A DNA stretch of 64,000 nucleotides, from NCBI RefSeq assembly GCF_030272615.1, contig NC_081406.1:462364072-462428071 (forward strand), written 5' to 3'. How positions within the stretch are numbered: position 1 is the stretch's first letter; every line of letters begins with the position of its first letter. Below are positions 11,709-23,044 of this stretch, one piece after another. Position numbers and translations under genes: made by a program. The stretch is from Cryptomeria japonica. Lineage: Eukaryota > Streptophyta > Pinopsida > Cupressales > Cupressaceae. Under the pieces are notes generated by a model that made no database searches, was not told where the DNA came from, and saw only the letters and a list, made by a program, of their open reading frames with translations.

Positions 11709-12949
11709 CTGATGTTCTCCATCTTGAATACTTTTGTTTCTTCTCTTTAAAAGTGAAAATTACTGCCTCTATGCTGCAATGAAAGAGAACAACAAAAGTT
11801 TGAAATAAAGACAAAAATATGAGGTTCTAGAATTAGGAAACCTCCTACACTTTAAGCTTATAAAAGCTTGGGAAGGTGAACCCTTTGAAAGATTATTTTC
11901 TCACAAAAATAGTAAATGGTTTGCAGAAAACTAGTGTAAATTCCTGCAAACTTTCCTTACTGGCCAGTACAACTAACCTAAATGGAAAACTGATTTGATT
12001 TTTTAAAAGAGGATCATAAAATGCAAGAAAAACCAACAGATAAACCAGTGCCTTATTTGGGCAACAGATTCATTTACAACAGACTGTAGCCTGACAAGAG
12101 AAACTAGTACACAAATCACAAATTCTTGATCTATCAACTCTGAATATGCCTGACATACACAGAGTCCTAATCTGCATCAGACTTCATCATCCAATCCACA
12201 CCAAGAGTACTGATATCAATGAATTTGGTCAAATTATTTTATATTTTTATCCTTAAGAAAAAGAATCAAAACAACTTCATTAGATGCCTAACAAATCATT
12301 CAAATGAGAAATCCTTGATTACTTAAATGAAATAAACACCAGCATAGTGACATAGAGACAATGCAAATCTGGATTTTAATTCTCTAGACTGTATATTTCA
12401 TTCCTCTATCAGAAGGCTACAAGTAGTTCATTTTGACTCAAAAATTGCTAAGACAAAGGCATGTATTAATTTTGCCAGAGTTTAGCTACAAAAATTTGTG
12501 TCCCCTTTCTAGGTAGCCTTGGTATCCTTTTATACAAATCAAGATGCAACAAGCTTCGGGCTAGCTGGAAGAATAATCTTACCCTAACAATAATTTAATG
12601 CAAAGTTTATGTTTTTGTGCCATTGCAGTTGAGGGAGAAATCTAACATTCCTTCTGGGATGCGTGCCTCATTAATTCACTGGGCATTCACTTGGAAAATG
12701 GCCGAAAGGGCAGGACCCTATTACCCAAGATTGAATACAACCACCATCAGCTTCATAATACTGGTGGATCATCTTGTGCCAGAGCATTGATGAGTTCTTA
12801 TCTAAGAAAACACACAATAGTGCACCATTATGTTCTTCGCATATCTCCCTACAGATCTCTTGGATGCCTCTCACCAACCCATTTTCATCTTGAAGCAATG
12901 TCAGATGCAACTTGCATAGCTCTACCAATATTTCTTTGAATATTTAAAA

Positions 12950-14950
12950 TTCTTTAGCACCAACGGATCAAGAGGCCTTCTCTCTAAGCACTTTTCCTTT
13001 AGTCACCAAGTCACAACCTTTAATGTTCTAATGAGTTTCCATCGCGGTATAGAGACAACCATCCGATGATGGGAAGCTAACATGCCTTTTAACTTCCCTG
13101 AGTAATCTACTTAGAAAAAGGCCCCACCACCTGGTCTTTGGTTGTTAAAAACTTAACTGCTACCACACTGGGCCTATAGAAAATCCAATCTTTCTGACTG
13201 AAGAATAAACCCTGAGATCCTAAGGTCACATCCCAAAAATACTTGCCGTGGGTTTCACTTGACTACAAAATCAGATTCCTCGAATCGAGAGCCATCCACT
13301 GATATTTTACAAATCCATATCTGGGCAAAATTTAACCCTCGCAGATCTCGGCCACATGTCACCTCCTGGTTTTCTCGTGAGTCACTCTGGACTCCACCTA
13401 TCTTGCCACTTCATCAGTCACCAAGTCACTGCCATTAACATTCAAGCACCTCCATCTTGTGGTATGGTGACAACCGTGGATCTTCCTTGAACTTGCTTAT
13501 TATTTACTTCCTCTGAACTACTCTTCCTATAGGTCTCACTGCTTAGTCGCCAAGTCACGCCTCTTAGCCATCGAGCATCTTTCCATCGTGACATGGCAAC
13601 AACTATTAGATCATCCATCCAACCATTAGATCCCTATTGACTTTCCCATCAGTTAATTCACCTGGGCTACTCTCCTCTCTAGCGGATATCACTCTTTCGG
13701 CCAAACATCCTCTTCGGCTAGCCATTTTCTTATATCATCAAAATCTTAGTTTCATCGATGCCATTATTTTATCGGTGGGATCAGTTGATATTTCTTTGAT
13801 GTGCCCTTGTCGATGGAGCCGAGCTTTTGGTGAAACCATTTAGAGGTTCATCACAAGCAAGGTCTACTTGACATTCATCTTGATGACATACCACCTGCTC
13901 TGCCACATGGCACACCATGATTTTCTCCCAATATCCACCTAAGCACAGCCCCATCTACCACCTTAGCACTACTAGACCTACCACCCTTTTTGGATAAACC
14001 TCCTCTTCAACTAGCCATTTTCATATTTTATTGAAACCCTAGTTTCATCAACACCATTCATGTCGATGAAATTGATGCCTTTGGTAAGTCCCTTCAATTA
14101 TCCATAGAAGCCATGATCTTCTCGATATACACCTTGATGATATGTCACCTATCTACCACATGGCACCCTTTGATTGGCTCTAGAGTTTACAACTGGGTGC
14201 CACCTATCGCAAGGGTACTCATTTCGGGCTCACCACTCTAACACCTTACCTCGGCCTCCACTAACTGCCAGAACGAACCACCTACCTTAACCTCTTGCAT
14301 GAACTGTCAGCCATGGTTCACCTCTAGTGGTTTTTCACCAAGTCACAACCGATATCTGGTGAGCATTTTTACGTCACAACATAGCGACAACCCTTGGATC
14401 CATCTTGATCACCATTGATCTTTTTTTATCGACTCGACCCTTAGCCCCTCTGAGCGGCTACATCCTATGCCATAGTATCACCACGTGTCGACCACTTCTC
14501 TGCCACCTCATTAGTCACCAAGTCATGGCCATTAATAGTCAATCACCTTCACATGACAGTATAGCGATGGTCGTGGATCTGCATTCAACCTGCTCGCTAT
14601 TTAACTTGCCCTTTTACTACAAAATTTTGGATGCTTTGAGATGTGCGCAAGGGGCCCACCGCTTATGAGCTGCCACTTGCTAGAATCCCATAATATTTGA
14701 CAATTAGGATATATGTTGCCCTGCACATAAATACTAAAATGCTCCTCCCTACGACCAATGTGGGATAAAAGGTTCGCCTTAGCCCTTTCCATCGAGTCAT
14801 CGAGATAGTCTAAAAACCTCACTTCTGATCTTCTTGGAATTTCTGCACTTCACACCTTTCTCACTAATCCCAACACTTATTTGCCATGTTGCAATGAATA
14901 ACCATCGAGCACTTTTGGGTTGTAGTATAGCAACAGTCGCAAGATCAACA
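12950..14950. repeat. Diverged repeat family built on 'gtcaccaagtcac'
   Basis: The block (A/T)GTC(A/G)CCAAGTCA(C/T), followed 20-40 bases later by CATCG..G..ATAG(C/A)GACAAC..(T)GGATC, recurs at about 13003, 13418, 13543, 14335 and 14512; only its second half is seen near 14890. A second pair lies at 13700-13760 and 13992-14055 around 'ctagccattttc' and 'ttagtttcatc', spaced 293 bases. A third block 'accacatggcac' recurs near 13902 and 14155. Spacing is uneven, so this is an old, shuffled array and not a clean satellite. No protein homology was seen. Confidence 0.6.
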
Positions 14951-15140
14951 AGAACCTACCCGATCTTTAGGAAGCTCAACAGATACATAGGAAAAGAAAT
15001 AAGACTTAGGCATAATTAAAGTTTATCAGAACCCGCCTAGGCCTAGACTTTAAAGGGGCCCCTTCGATGATGTACAGACCCTTCCACTTAAGAGGAAAAA
15101 GGCAATGAGAAAAGACCTTTAATAAAAAAAGAGAGACATT

Positions 15141-15298
15141 TTGAACCTTGAACCTTGAACCGATTTGCAAATGGTTCAAAACAAACATAATGCATTCTCA
15201 CTTGCTTATTACAAATATTACAAAGTCATGACTCATGCAAGAGAAACGATTGAACCTTGAACCTTGAACCTTGAACCAAAAAGGTTCAAGGGTTCAAG
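15141..15298. repeat. TTGAACC heptamer arrays with inverted copies
   Basis: Three perfect TTGAACC units occupy 15141-15161 and four occupy 15250-15277. Each array is followed by inverted units (GGTTCAA at about 15173 and 15283-15297), so each can fold into a hairpin. Near 15280 the loop is only about five A residues. The arrays lie about 110 bases apart, close to the right end of the foreign insert. Confidence 0.85.
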
Positions 15299-15559
15299 TT
15301 CAATATGAATTATAATAATGTGGTACAAAGGCTTAATGTTTCTAAATGTTTTCATGAAAGAGTAAAAACCCTAAACCCTCAGAACCACAAACTCGTAGGC
15401 AAAGGTCAAATTCTGAATTTCGATAGACTCCAACAACTAAAAGGAAAGATTTTCAACATATTTGAAATAGTGATAATAGATTCATCAAGTGCCATTAGAA
15501 AGTGCAGAGAAGAACTTTAAAATGGGCCACTCAAAATCTCAAAATTTTTATAGGTCCCA

Positions 15560-17470
15560 ACACGGACACAAAGAATTGTTGAGAGTGTTGATGTTCGTGT
15601 AGAGGAATGTCCTAAAATTTTAGAAGGAACCAGTTCAGAGAGAAAGGATGAAGATCCTTCCATTTTTCTTTTGGAACCTAAAACTGTTAAATCAGAAACT
15701 GGTCAAGCAAATCCCGGTGTACTTGTTCAACCGAAACAAATAAATTCAAAGGAAGAAGACAATGAAGAAGCTGAACCTAAAGAGAATGACCATGTTATTC
15801 CTAGATATGTGAGACTGAATCACAATTGTGAGTAGATTATTGGGGATAAGGATGCTAGAGTACTAACTAGAAGGAAAATTAGAGAGATCTCTTGCATGAT
15901 CTCCACCATTGAACCAAGAATTGCTAAGGAGGCATTTGGTGATGATAATTGGGTGAAAGCAATGGAAGAGGAAATGGATGAAATTGATAAGAACAACACT
16001 TGGACCTTGGTACACCGACTGGTAAACAAGAATGTCATAGGTACTAAATGGGTGTTCAAAAATAAGTTAAATGAAGATGGTGTTGTAGTTCTCAACAAGG
16101 CAAGATTAGTTTGCAAGGGTTATGCACAAGAAGAAGGAGAAGACTATGGTGAAACTTTTGCACTAGTAGCAAGATTGGAAGGAGTTAGAACATTACTTGC
16201 ATTTGCATCTCATAAGAAGTTCAAGGTATACCAGATGGATGTTAAGTTTGCATTTTTGAATGAGATATTGGAAGAAGAGGTTTATATAGAGCAGCCTGAT
16301 GGTTATGCATTGACAGATAAGGAAGACATGGTATGCAGATTGCATAAAGCTTTGTATGGATTAAAGCAGGCACCCATAGCATGGTATGAAAGGCTTCATA
16401 CACATCCGATGAAGATAGGCTTCACAAGAACTAGTGACGACAACAACATTTATCTCAAGTCTAAAGGAGATGAAATACTGGTCAGTGAAGTATTTAATGA
16501 TGACATTATATTTGGAGGTAATGATGTCATGAGTGACAGTTTTGTAGATGAAATGAAGAATGAGTTTGAGATGCCATTAGTAGGGGAAATAAAAAAATTC
16601 ATAGGCTTGCAGATACAACAGATGAAGAATGGTATTTCATTACTCAATCTAAGTATGTGAAAGAAGTTTTGAAGACTTTTGGCATGAGTGACTGTAAACT
16701 AGTTGGAACTCCAATGGTTATACGTTGTAAATTGTCCAAGGAAAATGTATCTAAGTCTATAGATGAAAAGGAATATAGGTCAATGATTGGCAAATTACAC
16801 TATGTTGTTCATATTCAACCAGATATTTCCCATTCAGTTGGTATAGTTGCTAGATTTAAGAAAAATCCAAAGGAAACACATCTGATAGCAACCAGGAGAA
16901 TTTTTAGATATCTGAAAGGTACAATTGACCATAGGTTATGGTATCCATATGGAGAAAATTTTGATTTGAAGGCATACACTGATGTTGATTGGGAAGGAAA
17001 TGTTGATGACCAGAAGAGTACTACTGGTGGAGCATTCTTTCTAGGAGGAAGACTAGTTTCATGGAGTAGTAAAAATCAGAGTTGTACTTCACAATCTACT
17101 GATGAAGTTGAGTATATTGCAACTTATATGAATTTGACACAAGCTATTTGGATAAGGCACATTTTGGAAGGTTTTAAGATGAATAAATCATAACCTATAA
17201 ATATTTTGTGTGATAATATAAGTGCAATAAATATTTCTACGAATCTTGTTTTTCACGCAAGGACTAAGCACATTGAATTGTAGTATCACTTTTTGAGGGA
17301 AAAAGTTCAAAGTAAAGATGTTATCTTAGAGCATGTTTGTACCCAGAAGAAGCTTGCAGATATCCTTACCAAACCTCTTCCTAAGACCACTTTTGAGTAT
17401 CTTATAAGTCAGTTGAGCATGATGCTGATTGCATCAGTCCCTGAATTACTTGTAGAATCTTACATGGATT
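15560..17470 (+). pseudogene. copia integrase tail, reverse transcriptase and RNase H remnant
   Basis: It resumes with TQRIVESVDVRVEE, crosses the variable linker (stop near 15835) and enters RT: WVKAMEEEMDEI, WTLVHR, GTKWVFKNKLNEDG, ARLVCKGYAQEEG, VYQMDVKFAFLN, ALYGLKQAP. The active site is FNDD at 16493-16504: both Asp remain, but Asn stands where the family has Val. A frameshift at about 16655 moves to the frame carrying YVKEVLKTFGM. RNase H continues with YTDVDWEGNVDDQKST and, past a stop at 17191, CDNISAINIS, HARTKHIEL and KKLADILTKPLPK. The RT part is one of the better kept parts of the element. Confidence 0.88.
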
Positions 17471-17740
17471 GATGTTTTTGGAAGTGGAGGTATTCCACAT
17501 GGGGAGCATCAAGTTGCAGTATGTTGATGTACCATGACAATTTGGAATTACATGTTTTACTTTCAATTTGGCATTGTTGTCAAAAGGGGAGAAGAATTAT
17601 GTGTCTAATTAGGTGAACTAGTGAAAGACTGGAGATAAATAGAGCATGGTGAATACTTTGTAATGTAAACCAGGATTCCTATTCACCAATCCACAACAAC
17701 ACAACAATTAGAGGCATTGATATTTGTATTGCCATTAATT

Positions 17741-17754
17741 CCAAAGGGGGAGAT
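17741..17754 (+). other. Polypurine tract of the 8-19 kb copia
   Basis: 'ccaaagggggagat' abuts the 3' LTR start TGTTGG at 17755. It primes plus-strand DNA synthesis in LTR elements. A second similar tract, 'caaaaggggagaag', lies upstream near 17581. Confidence 0.85.
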
Positions 17755-19136
17755 TGTTGGCATTGATGTCAATTGAACCAGTGAATGGTATTCATGATAT
17801 TGCTGATGTTATTGTTATTATTTCTATTATCTTATAACTGGTATGATAAACCTTGAGGAAGATGTTGTAAACCGGTATATGGTATTTTGTAAGTTGAACC
17901 AATGTAAAGGGTTAAACCTTTCTATGTTATGTAACACATAAACCCTACCAGTTGTTTTCTATTAAAACCCTAATCGATCAAGTTTGTTGGTTTAACATCT
18001 AATGTTGAATAGTAATGATGGAGACACATGTGATCATTGTATGAGGACAAGTTTGGATTGATTTGGCACATTTTGGAAAGGAGAAAAGTGGATTGCATCT
18101 AATGCATAGCGCATGATGAGTTACAAAGTCCAATGAAGTGGTGATCATGGAGCGGTTGGAAATTTCTTGAAGAATGTGAAGAGATTGTTATGATTTCTAA
18201 CGGTCAAGATTGTATTGACTTGTTTGTAATCTTGATGATGAGAATTAGGTTTTTGTTGTGTAACCTACCTAGTTGATGATATTGTTTTGTTAAGTGTTGG
18301 CAAAGTTGACAAGATTGGCAAAAAGCAGTTGAGTGTGTGGTTTCCTAACCGGTGGATGGATCTGCAGTTTGAGTAAAGCCAGATTGAAGCTTAAGAAGGA
18401 TCTAATCAAGAAGATGTAGTGCTATTCAGACAGATCAACAAAACCTGTTGTTTTCTAACAATTACAACAAAAATTTAAATCCCCTAACTGGATAAGCTCT
18501 AACAAGCTTGGTTACTTTCTAAATCCTCTCACAAGGTGGTCCATTAGTTTGGATTCTCAAATCCTCCAGTGAGGTTACTCCGAATAGGGTATTGTGCTTT
18601 TCATCAAGGTATATTTGTAAATCCCTTAACCAAGTGATTCCTAATAGAATCAGTTCTTAACATGACCTATTGTAAAACCTTTAATAGGCTTGGCTCCTAA
18701 CTGGGCAAACTTTAGAAGAGTTCAGATAGCTATCCTTGTGAGTCTCGTCTCACCATGGTTTTTACCTATTTGGGTTTTCCACGTATAAATATTTGTGTCA
18801 AGTGGTGAATGATTTTGTGGTTATGATCTTATTTGTTGATTTGATTAACTACTTAACTATTCTGATAAGGCATGATAACTGGAAGCATTGAGAGATGAAT
18901 ATGTTGACATATGATTAAGCATTTTTTATGTTTACAAGATTGAAGTTGTTTACTTTTAAGTTGTCATAGCAGTCAAATCGGTTGATGTTGGTTGATGTTG
19001 AGTATTGATCCTGATAAGTGAAAGTTTACTTTATGAGTTTGAATTTGATTTTGGGAGTTTGTATCAGTTTTCAGTATACTGATTCACCCCCCCTCTCAGT
19101 ATTCTACCGGATACTTATTCTTTCATCATACCATCA
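17755..19136 (+). repeat. 3' LTR of the 8-19 kb copia
   Basis: It aligns along its whole length with 8029-9467, from TGTTGGCATT to ACCATCA, with many substitutions and small indels. It lacks the 35 bases between the two start decamers of the 5' copy and a short block near 8590-8600. Confidence 0.87.
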
Positions 19137-19714
19137 TTTCCTTCTTCCATGGCGGTTTCCTTTCTTTGGGGGATGAGGACAATTGTATGCAGATATATAC
19201 ATGATATACATGAGTTATCATATAAAAATAATACTAACTCCAAAGTTAGGTGAAACCACCTCATGTTTTGTGCTCTATGTTCATTATCCTTTGATTTATC
19301 CTCTTTTCGGGGCTAGATTATTGCAATAATGCTCTTGTATTCTTAGGGTGTATCCTACCTTAAATCAATTACTCCCAATAAGGTGTACACAATCACTTTA
19401 ACATGGGGGCATACACTTTTCTCATGATTCTCTCTTTTGATACTTTAAGTTACTTAGCAAACTTTATCTTTACTTTGTAATTTCTGGTATTATTTTCATG
19501 ACTCATAGTAAGAGAACCTTACTATTTGTAGTCATGGTTCTCTCTCTCACGATCTTCCCTTTTACCTTATCATTAAATTTGTAAGACCCTAAAGTCAAAT
19601 GGGGGCTTGGTGAATCTTACCTCCTTGGCGTGGTGAAAGTATTTCAATCTAAATTCCTTGTACTTTACTGATAGTATTTGTGTAATCTCATACTCCGCTA
19701 AAATGGGGGCTAAA
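19137..19714 (+). other. 3' non-coding region and polypurine tract of the interrupted gypsy
   Basis: No coding similarity. It holds purine tracts with 'gggggc' near 19405, 19603 and 19706; the last (aaaatgggggctaaa) directly precedes the LTR. A hairpin has arms 19497-19512 and 19518-19536 around a 5-base loop. It continues from 8028 once the copia is removed. Confidence 0.6.
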
Positions 19715-20390
19715 AGTAACGTCCTAAAATTGGACCCCTAGCAATTTTTGACTGTAGTTGGGTCTTTGCCTTAGTGTTTGCACCCCTTGACCTAATTGGA
19801 GACTTGAATATGCTCATGCACATCAAAAACACCTTGTAACTTATAAATGCACTTTACTTGCACCTTGATCCTACCCCAAATTAAGGCAGGACCAAGGCGT
19901 GGCACCCTGGTCCTCCTTAAGGGGGTCCTATCTCAAATTGAAGCGGAAAAATCCCCCATATGTTGGCTCAAGTCAAAAAATTAATCATTTAATCCTATTG
20001 GAAAGTATATAAGAGATATTTCCCCTCTCATTTGATGATACAGGATCTAAGGTATACACACAAGAGGTCATCAAGCATTCAAGAGATCAAGTACTCAATA
20101 ATTCAAGAGCAATTAATGATTTTTAGTCTTCCTTCAAGATTTGGAGCAACATTAGAGTCAAGATTTCAAGCACTGAAGAGGAGATCAACATTAAAATTCA
20201 TGAAACCCTAATTCCATGTGGAGGCAAGAAAAAATCACAAGGAGGTAAAAGCATTTCATTTTTAGTCAATTCAACATCCCCTCAAAGAGGAGGATTTCTA
20301 ATTTTAGTCATTTCATTTACATTATTTCAACTACTTAGTTAATTCCAAAATTGGGGTTTGACCTAAAGGAAAACCCCTATTCCCAACACA
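19715..20390 (+). repeat. Gypsy LTR (3' LTR of the 5-20 kb element, possibly shared with the next one)
   Basis: It begins AGTAACGTCCTAAAATTGG, matching the start pattern TGTAGCGTCGTAAATTG of the LTR at 62989; the first T has become A. Near the end, 'ttggggtttgacctaaagg' (20350) matches 'cgggggtttgactaaggc' at 63975. A likely end is CCCAACACA near 20390, but the LTR could reach about 20820. It may also serve as the 5' LTR of the gag-only remnant to its right, which would make an LTR-internal-LTR-internal-LTR chain. Confidence 0.6.
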
Positions 20391-20899
20391 TTTCGATTTC
20401 TTATTATGTGCAGGAAATAGGTGCACAGTTGTACTTCTAGAATTAAGCTTTATTCGCAAAGACATAAAAACCTTTTTTGATGCACGAAAATTTCAGAGGA
20501 CCGATAGGAGGGTACCCCTGTTTGAACACATGATCCCTGCAACATTTTCTCAATTTCATGAAGTAGCTTCAAATCATCTCAAACTTATCAGATCCAGGTG
20601 CATGACTGAATCCTGAATTTGTAGCTCATTATTTTCTCATACTTTGTCTTCATTTCCAGCACTTAATCTTAATTCAACTAGTCAACTTACAAAAGAGGGT
20701 CAAATGCATTCCAATCACAATCAATATATTAGTATTCAATCTTTGCATCATTTAGGATTAGTCGATCTAGTAGATTCAACCCCTCTTTTGAATGTAAAGT
20801 CCTCCTCTAGTGAAAATTGAGCTTAGTAAATTCCCATGCTTCCCATGTGGAGAATTTTCAAAGCCCCCAAATTTTCCACTTTACACATAATTTTGGAGC

Positions 20900-21705
20900 A
20901 AAGAAGCCTTAGATGATGAGTATGCTTGTTCCCAATCTACCAAAGAGAACATGAATAAAGATGAGAGAAAGGAGATTCCTCCTATAAAGGATATCCCTTC
21001 TTCATCTAATCATCCTTTTGGTCCTTCAACATGCCCTTGCACAACAAATTCTAAGTAAATTTATGATCAAAGCCCTTCTTCTTCACAATTAAGAACTTAT
21101 TATGAGGTTGGTAATGATATAATTTCAAAACAAGGCTATAGAGGACAAGGATTTGGAAAACAAGAACAAGGAATCAAGGTCCCTATAGATCCTCCTTCAC
21201 AATAATCTAAAATATATTTAGTATATCCCAATTCATCAACATCTATGGATAATCTTCTTAAGGTTCAAATGCTCAAGGAATACTTTTCAAAAGATAGAAA
21301 CTATCATTCATCTAAACATTCTTCTTCATCAAACAATTGTCTTCCTTCCTTTCCAATTCTATTACCATGGGAAAACAATCCTTATTCTTCCACTACTATA
21401 CCCTTGCCCTACATATCAAGAGACACAACCTATCCATGATGAAAATCAAGAAAAAAGATCCACAAGAATATTTTTGAGGTTTAAATATGATAAGAATGTT
21501 ACTTTTCCTTTCATAAGATATATGAATAATTATAAGAACAAAAATGGTCATGTGTATTGTCTCTTTCATCATAGTTATTCTCAATCTCTTGGAAGTTGTA
21601 AAGATTTTAAGGAATTTTTTCAAGATCAATATGATAAAGCTCATATCACTCTTACAATTGATCTCATACTTTTTCTCAATCCAAATGTGGAGGTAGTGCC
21701 CTAGA
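20900..21705 (+). pseudogene. gypsy gag-like fragment with a knuckle-like motif
   Basis: Short open stretches in changing frames encode Ser/Asn/Pro-rich sequence (SSKHSSSSNNCLPS near 21320) and then FIRYMNNYKNKNGHVYCLFHHSYSQSLGSCKDF, where CxFHHSxxQSLGSC resembles the CxxHxxxGHxxxxC knuckle of Tat-like gag, though with changed spacing residues. Frames break near 21437 and 21455. The capsid domain itself cannot be recognised with confidence. The position between an LTR and a repeat-rich 3' region supports a gag remnant. Confidence 0.45.
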
Positions 21706-22449
21706 ACTCCATTTAGCTTATTATGTTGCTCCTTACCCTATAACATTACATTTATCCGAGGTTTTTTTTTGTCATGTGTGGTGGTACAACTTAAATTTCC
21801 AATCATATTTGGACAACATAATAGTCAGTATTCCTTCTCTCCATGCTTGGGGGGCAAGGATAATACTTCAATTCTCTCTCTTTTTCAAAGTCTTTTTTAG
21901 AGATTCCCTTTTACTTTGATTTGCATGTTTCATAATTTGAGGTCCTTTCTTATGTAGAGTGGTCCTTCATGTGATTACATATGCCCCTTGGTTGGACTTG
22001 TTCTTTGTTTACATTGATGTGTCTTCTTATGAACATTCTCCCCTTTGTGAATTTGTGCAATTTTTAACTAAGAATCAACTTTTCCTTAGAAATGGGAGAA
22101 GATGTATATTCTTAGTTTCCTTCTCCTTTTCAAAGATATTATCTTTATCTTGAATATTCCTTCTATTTTTAGAGGTGAATATCTTTGGATAAATATCTCT
22201 ACCTCCATGTGTCCCTCAAAAGGATCCCTTTACACTTGTTGCAAAATATCTCTTTTACAACTATCTTTTAATTTCCTATAAAGAGTCATGCCTCTTTATC
22301 TTGGAGTTATGTACATGGTTTCCTAAAGGATATCTCCTTGGTGATGAAGGTGTGTATCCTTGTTTCTATCTTCCTTAATACATCAACATACGACTATGTT
22401 GACATCCTAAGGGGAGGAGTATTCATCGTGGCCTCCTTGTAACATATGT

Positions 22450-22650
22450 TCAAATCAAGTTGTGGATTTCCTTGAATAATGCTTTACTTGGTTATCCTTT
22501 CTCAATTCAAGTTGTAGATATCCCTGCATAATGCCTTACTTAATTATCCTTGTTCAATTCAAGTTGAGAATTTCCTTACATAATGCCTTGCTTTTTTATC
22601 TCCTTTTTATAGATTTCCTTACATAATGCCTTGTTGGGTTATCCTTATTG
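22450..22650. repeat. Minisatellite of about 52-bp units
   Basis: Units begin TCAA(A/T)TCAAGTTG at 22450, 22502 and 22554, then carry GATTTCC(T)T..ATAATGCCTT and end TTATCCTT. A fourth, shorter copy (starting near 22605, 43-base step) lacks the first part. Tandem repeats in the 3' untranslated part of plant Tat/Ogre-type elements are an established phenomenon. Confidence 0.85.
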
Positions 22651-22788
22651 CACATTTTATACAAGGTGTTGCATGCTCAAAACCATACCAAAGTCTTAGA
22701 CGAGATGATTAACTCTTGAAACTAGACAATGACATATATAGAAAGATGTCAACTAATCCTATTTTTCAACTTGTTTAAGGTAGGTTGA

Positions 22789-23044
22789 CTAGCATACCAT
22801 AACTTGCTAGACCTTTCATCCCTCCTTTTGTTGAATTTTTGAATGAGTGGAACTAGCATAACACAACTCGCTAGACTATTCCTACTCTTCCTTCTTACAT
22901 GGATCACAACATAACATTACTTATTGTCCCATGAGAATTCATGCTTTAATGGATCACCTAGCATGATACAACTTGTTAGATTGTGGAATCCATGTTCCTT
23001 CTTTCTCTCTCTCATGGATCACCTAACATAACATAACTTGCTAG
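22789..23044. repeat. Four interspersed 22-bp palindromic motifs, CTAGCA-N10-TGCTAG
   Basis: Copies at 22789-22810, 22853-22874, 22958-22979 and 23023-23044 are each exactly 22 bases, with six-base inverted ends (one mismatch in copies 2, 3 and 4) and a centre close to TAACATAACT. A decayed fifth copy may lie near 22922. Copies 3 and 4 share the prefix ATGGATCACC. Spacing between starts is 64, 105 and 65 bases. Confidence 0.85.

Larger units (their letters stand above)
11709..15559 (+). other. 3.85-kb foreign insert inside the copia integrase-RT junction
   Basis: Copia coding homology stops at 11708 and resumes at about 15560 in the middle of one conserved block. No transposase, RT, LTR or clear terminal inverted repeat was found. 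A possible imperfect duplication is CAACTGGAC at the left (11704-11712) and CAACACGGAC at the right (about 15554-15563), which would suit an element making 9-10-bp duplications, such as a MULE, but this is weak. Inside: mixed-composition DNA (11709-12950), a region of diverged repeats (12950-14950) and TTGAACC heptamer arrays (15141-15298). A captured gene fragment is possible. Origin unknown. Confidence 0.6.
8029..19136 (+). mobile_element. Complete but decayed Ty1/copia retrotransposon, with a 3.85-kb internal insert
   Basis: 5' LTR (8029-9467), primer site (9470-9481), gag-pro-IN-RT-RNase H, polypurine tract (17741-17754) and 3' LTR (17755-19136) are all in order. LTRs end TG...CA. The flanking pentamers are TTCCC and TTTCC (4/5). 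Without the foreign segment 11709-15559 the element would be about 7.3 kb. The LTRs differ at many positions, more than those of the copia at 29826, so this insertion looks older. It lies inside the gypsy element 4874-20390. Confidence 0.88.
4874..20390 (+). mobile_element. Tat-like Ty3/gypsy gag-protease element, no polymerase, split by a copia insertion
   Basis: The left part (4874-8028) carries gag, a protease-like domain and a proline-rich tail. The right part (19137-19714) is a non-coding 3' region ending in a polypurine tract ('aaaatgggggctaaa', 19700-19714) at the LTR that starts at 19715. The two halves are separated exactly by the copia element 8029-19136, so I join them. No RT, RNase H or integrase is found in either half, so the element is non-autonomous or internally deleted. 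The 5' LTR is not recognised: the left edge abuts a copia LTR-like end near 4885. Confidence 0.65.

Noticed and set aside
12671-12928. Minus-strand 85-codon open frame as a captured gene exon
   Set aside because: It has no recognisable domain or clear splice borders. It is recorded only as part of the unknown segment.
11704-15563. LTR-element reading of the unknown segment (TG at left, CA at right)
   Set aside because: No direct repeat joins the ends, no primer site or coding region lies inside, and the flanking pentamers differ.
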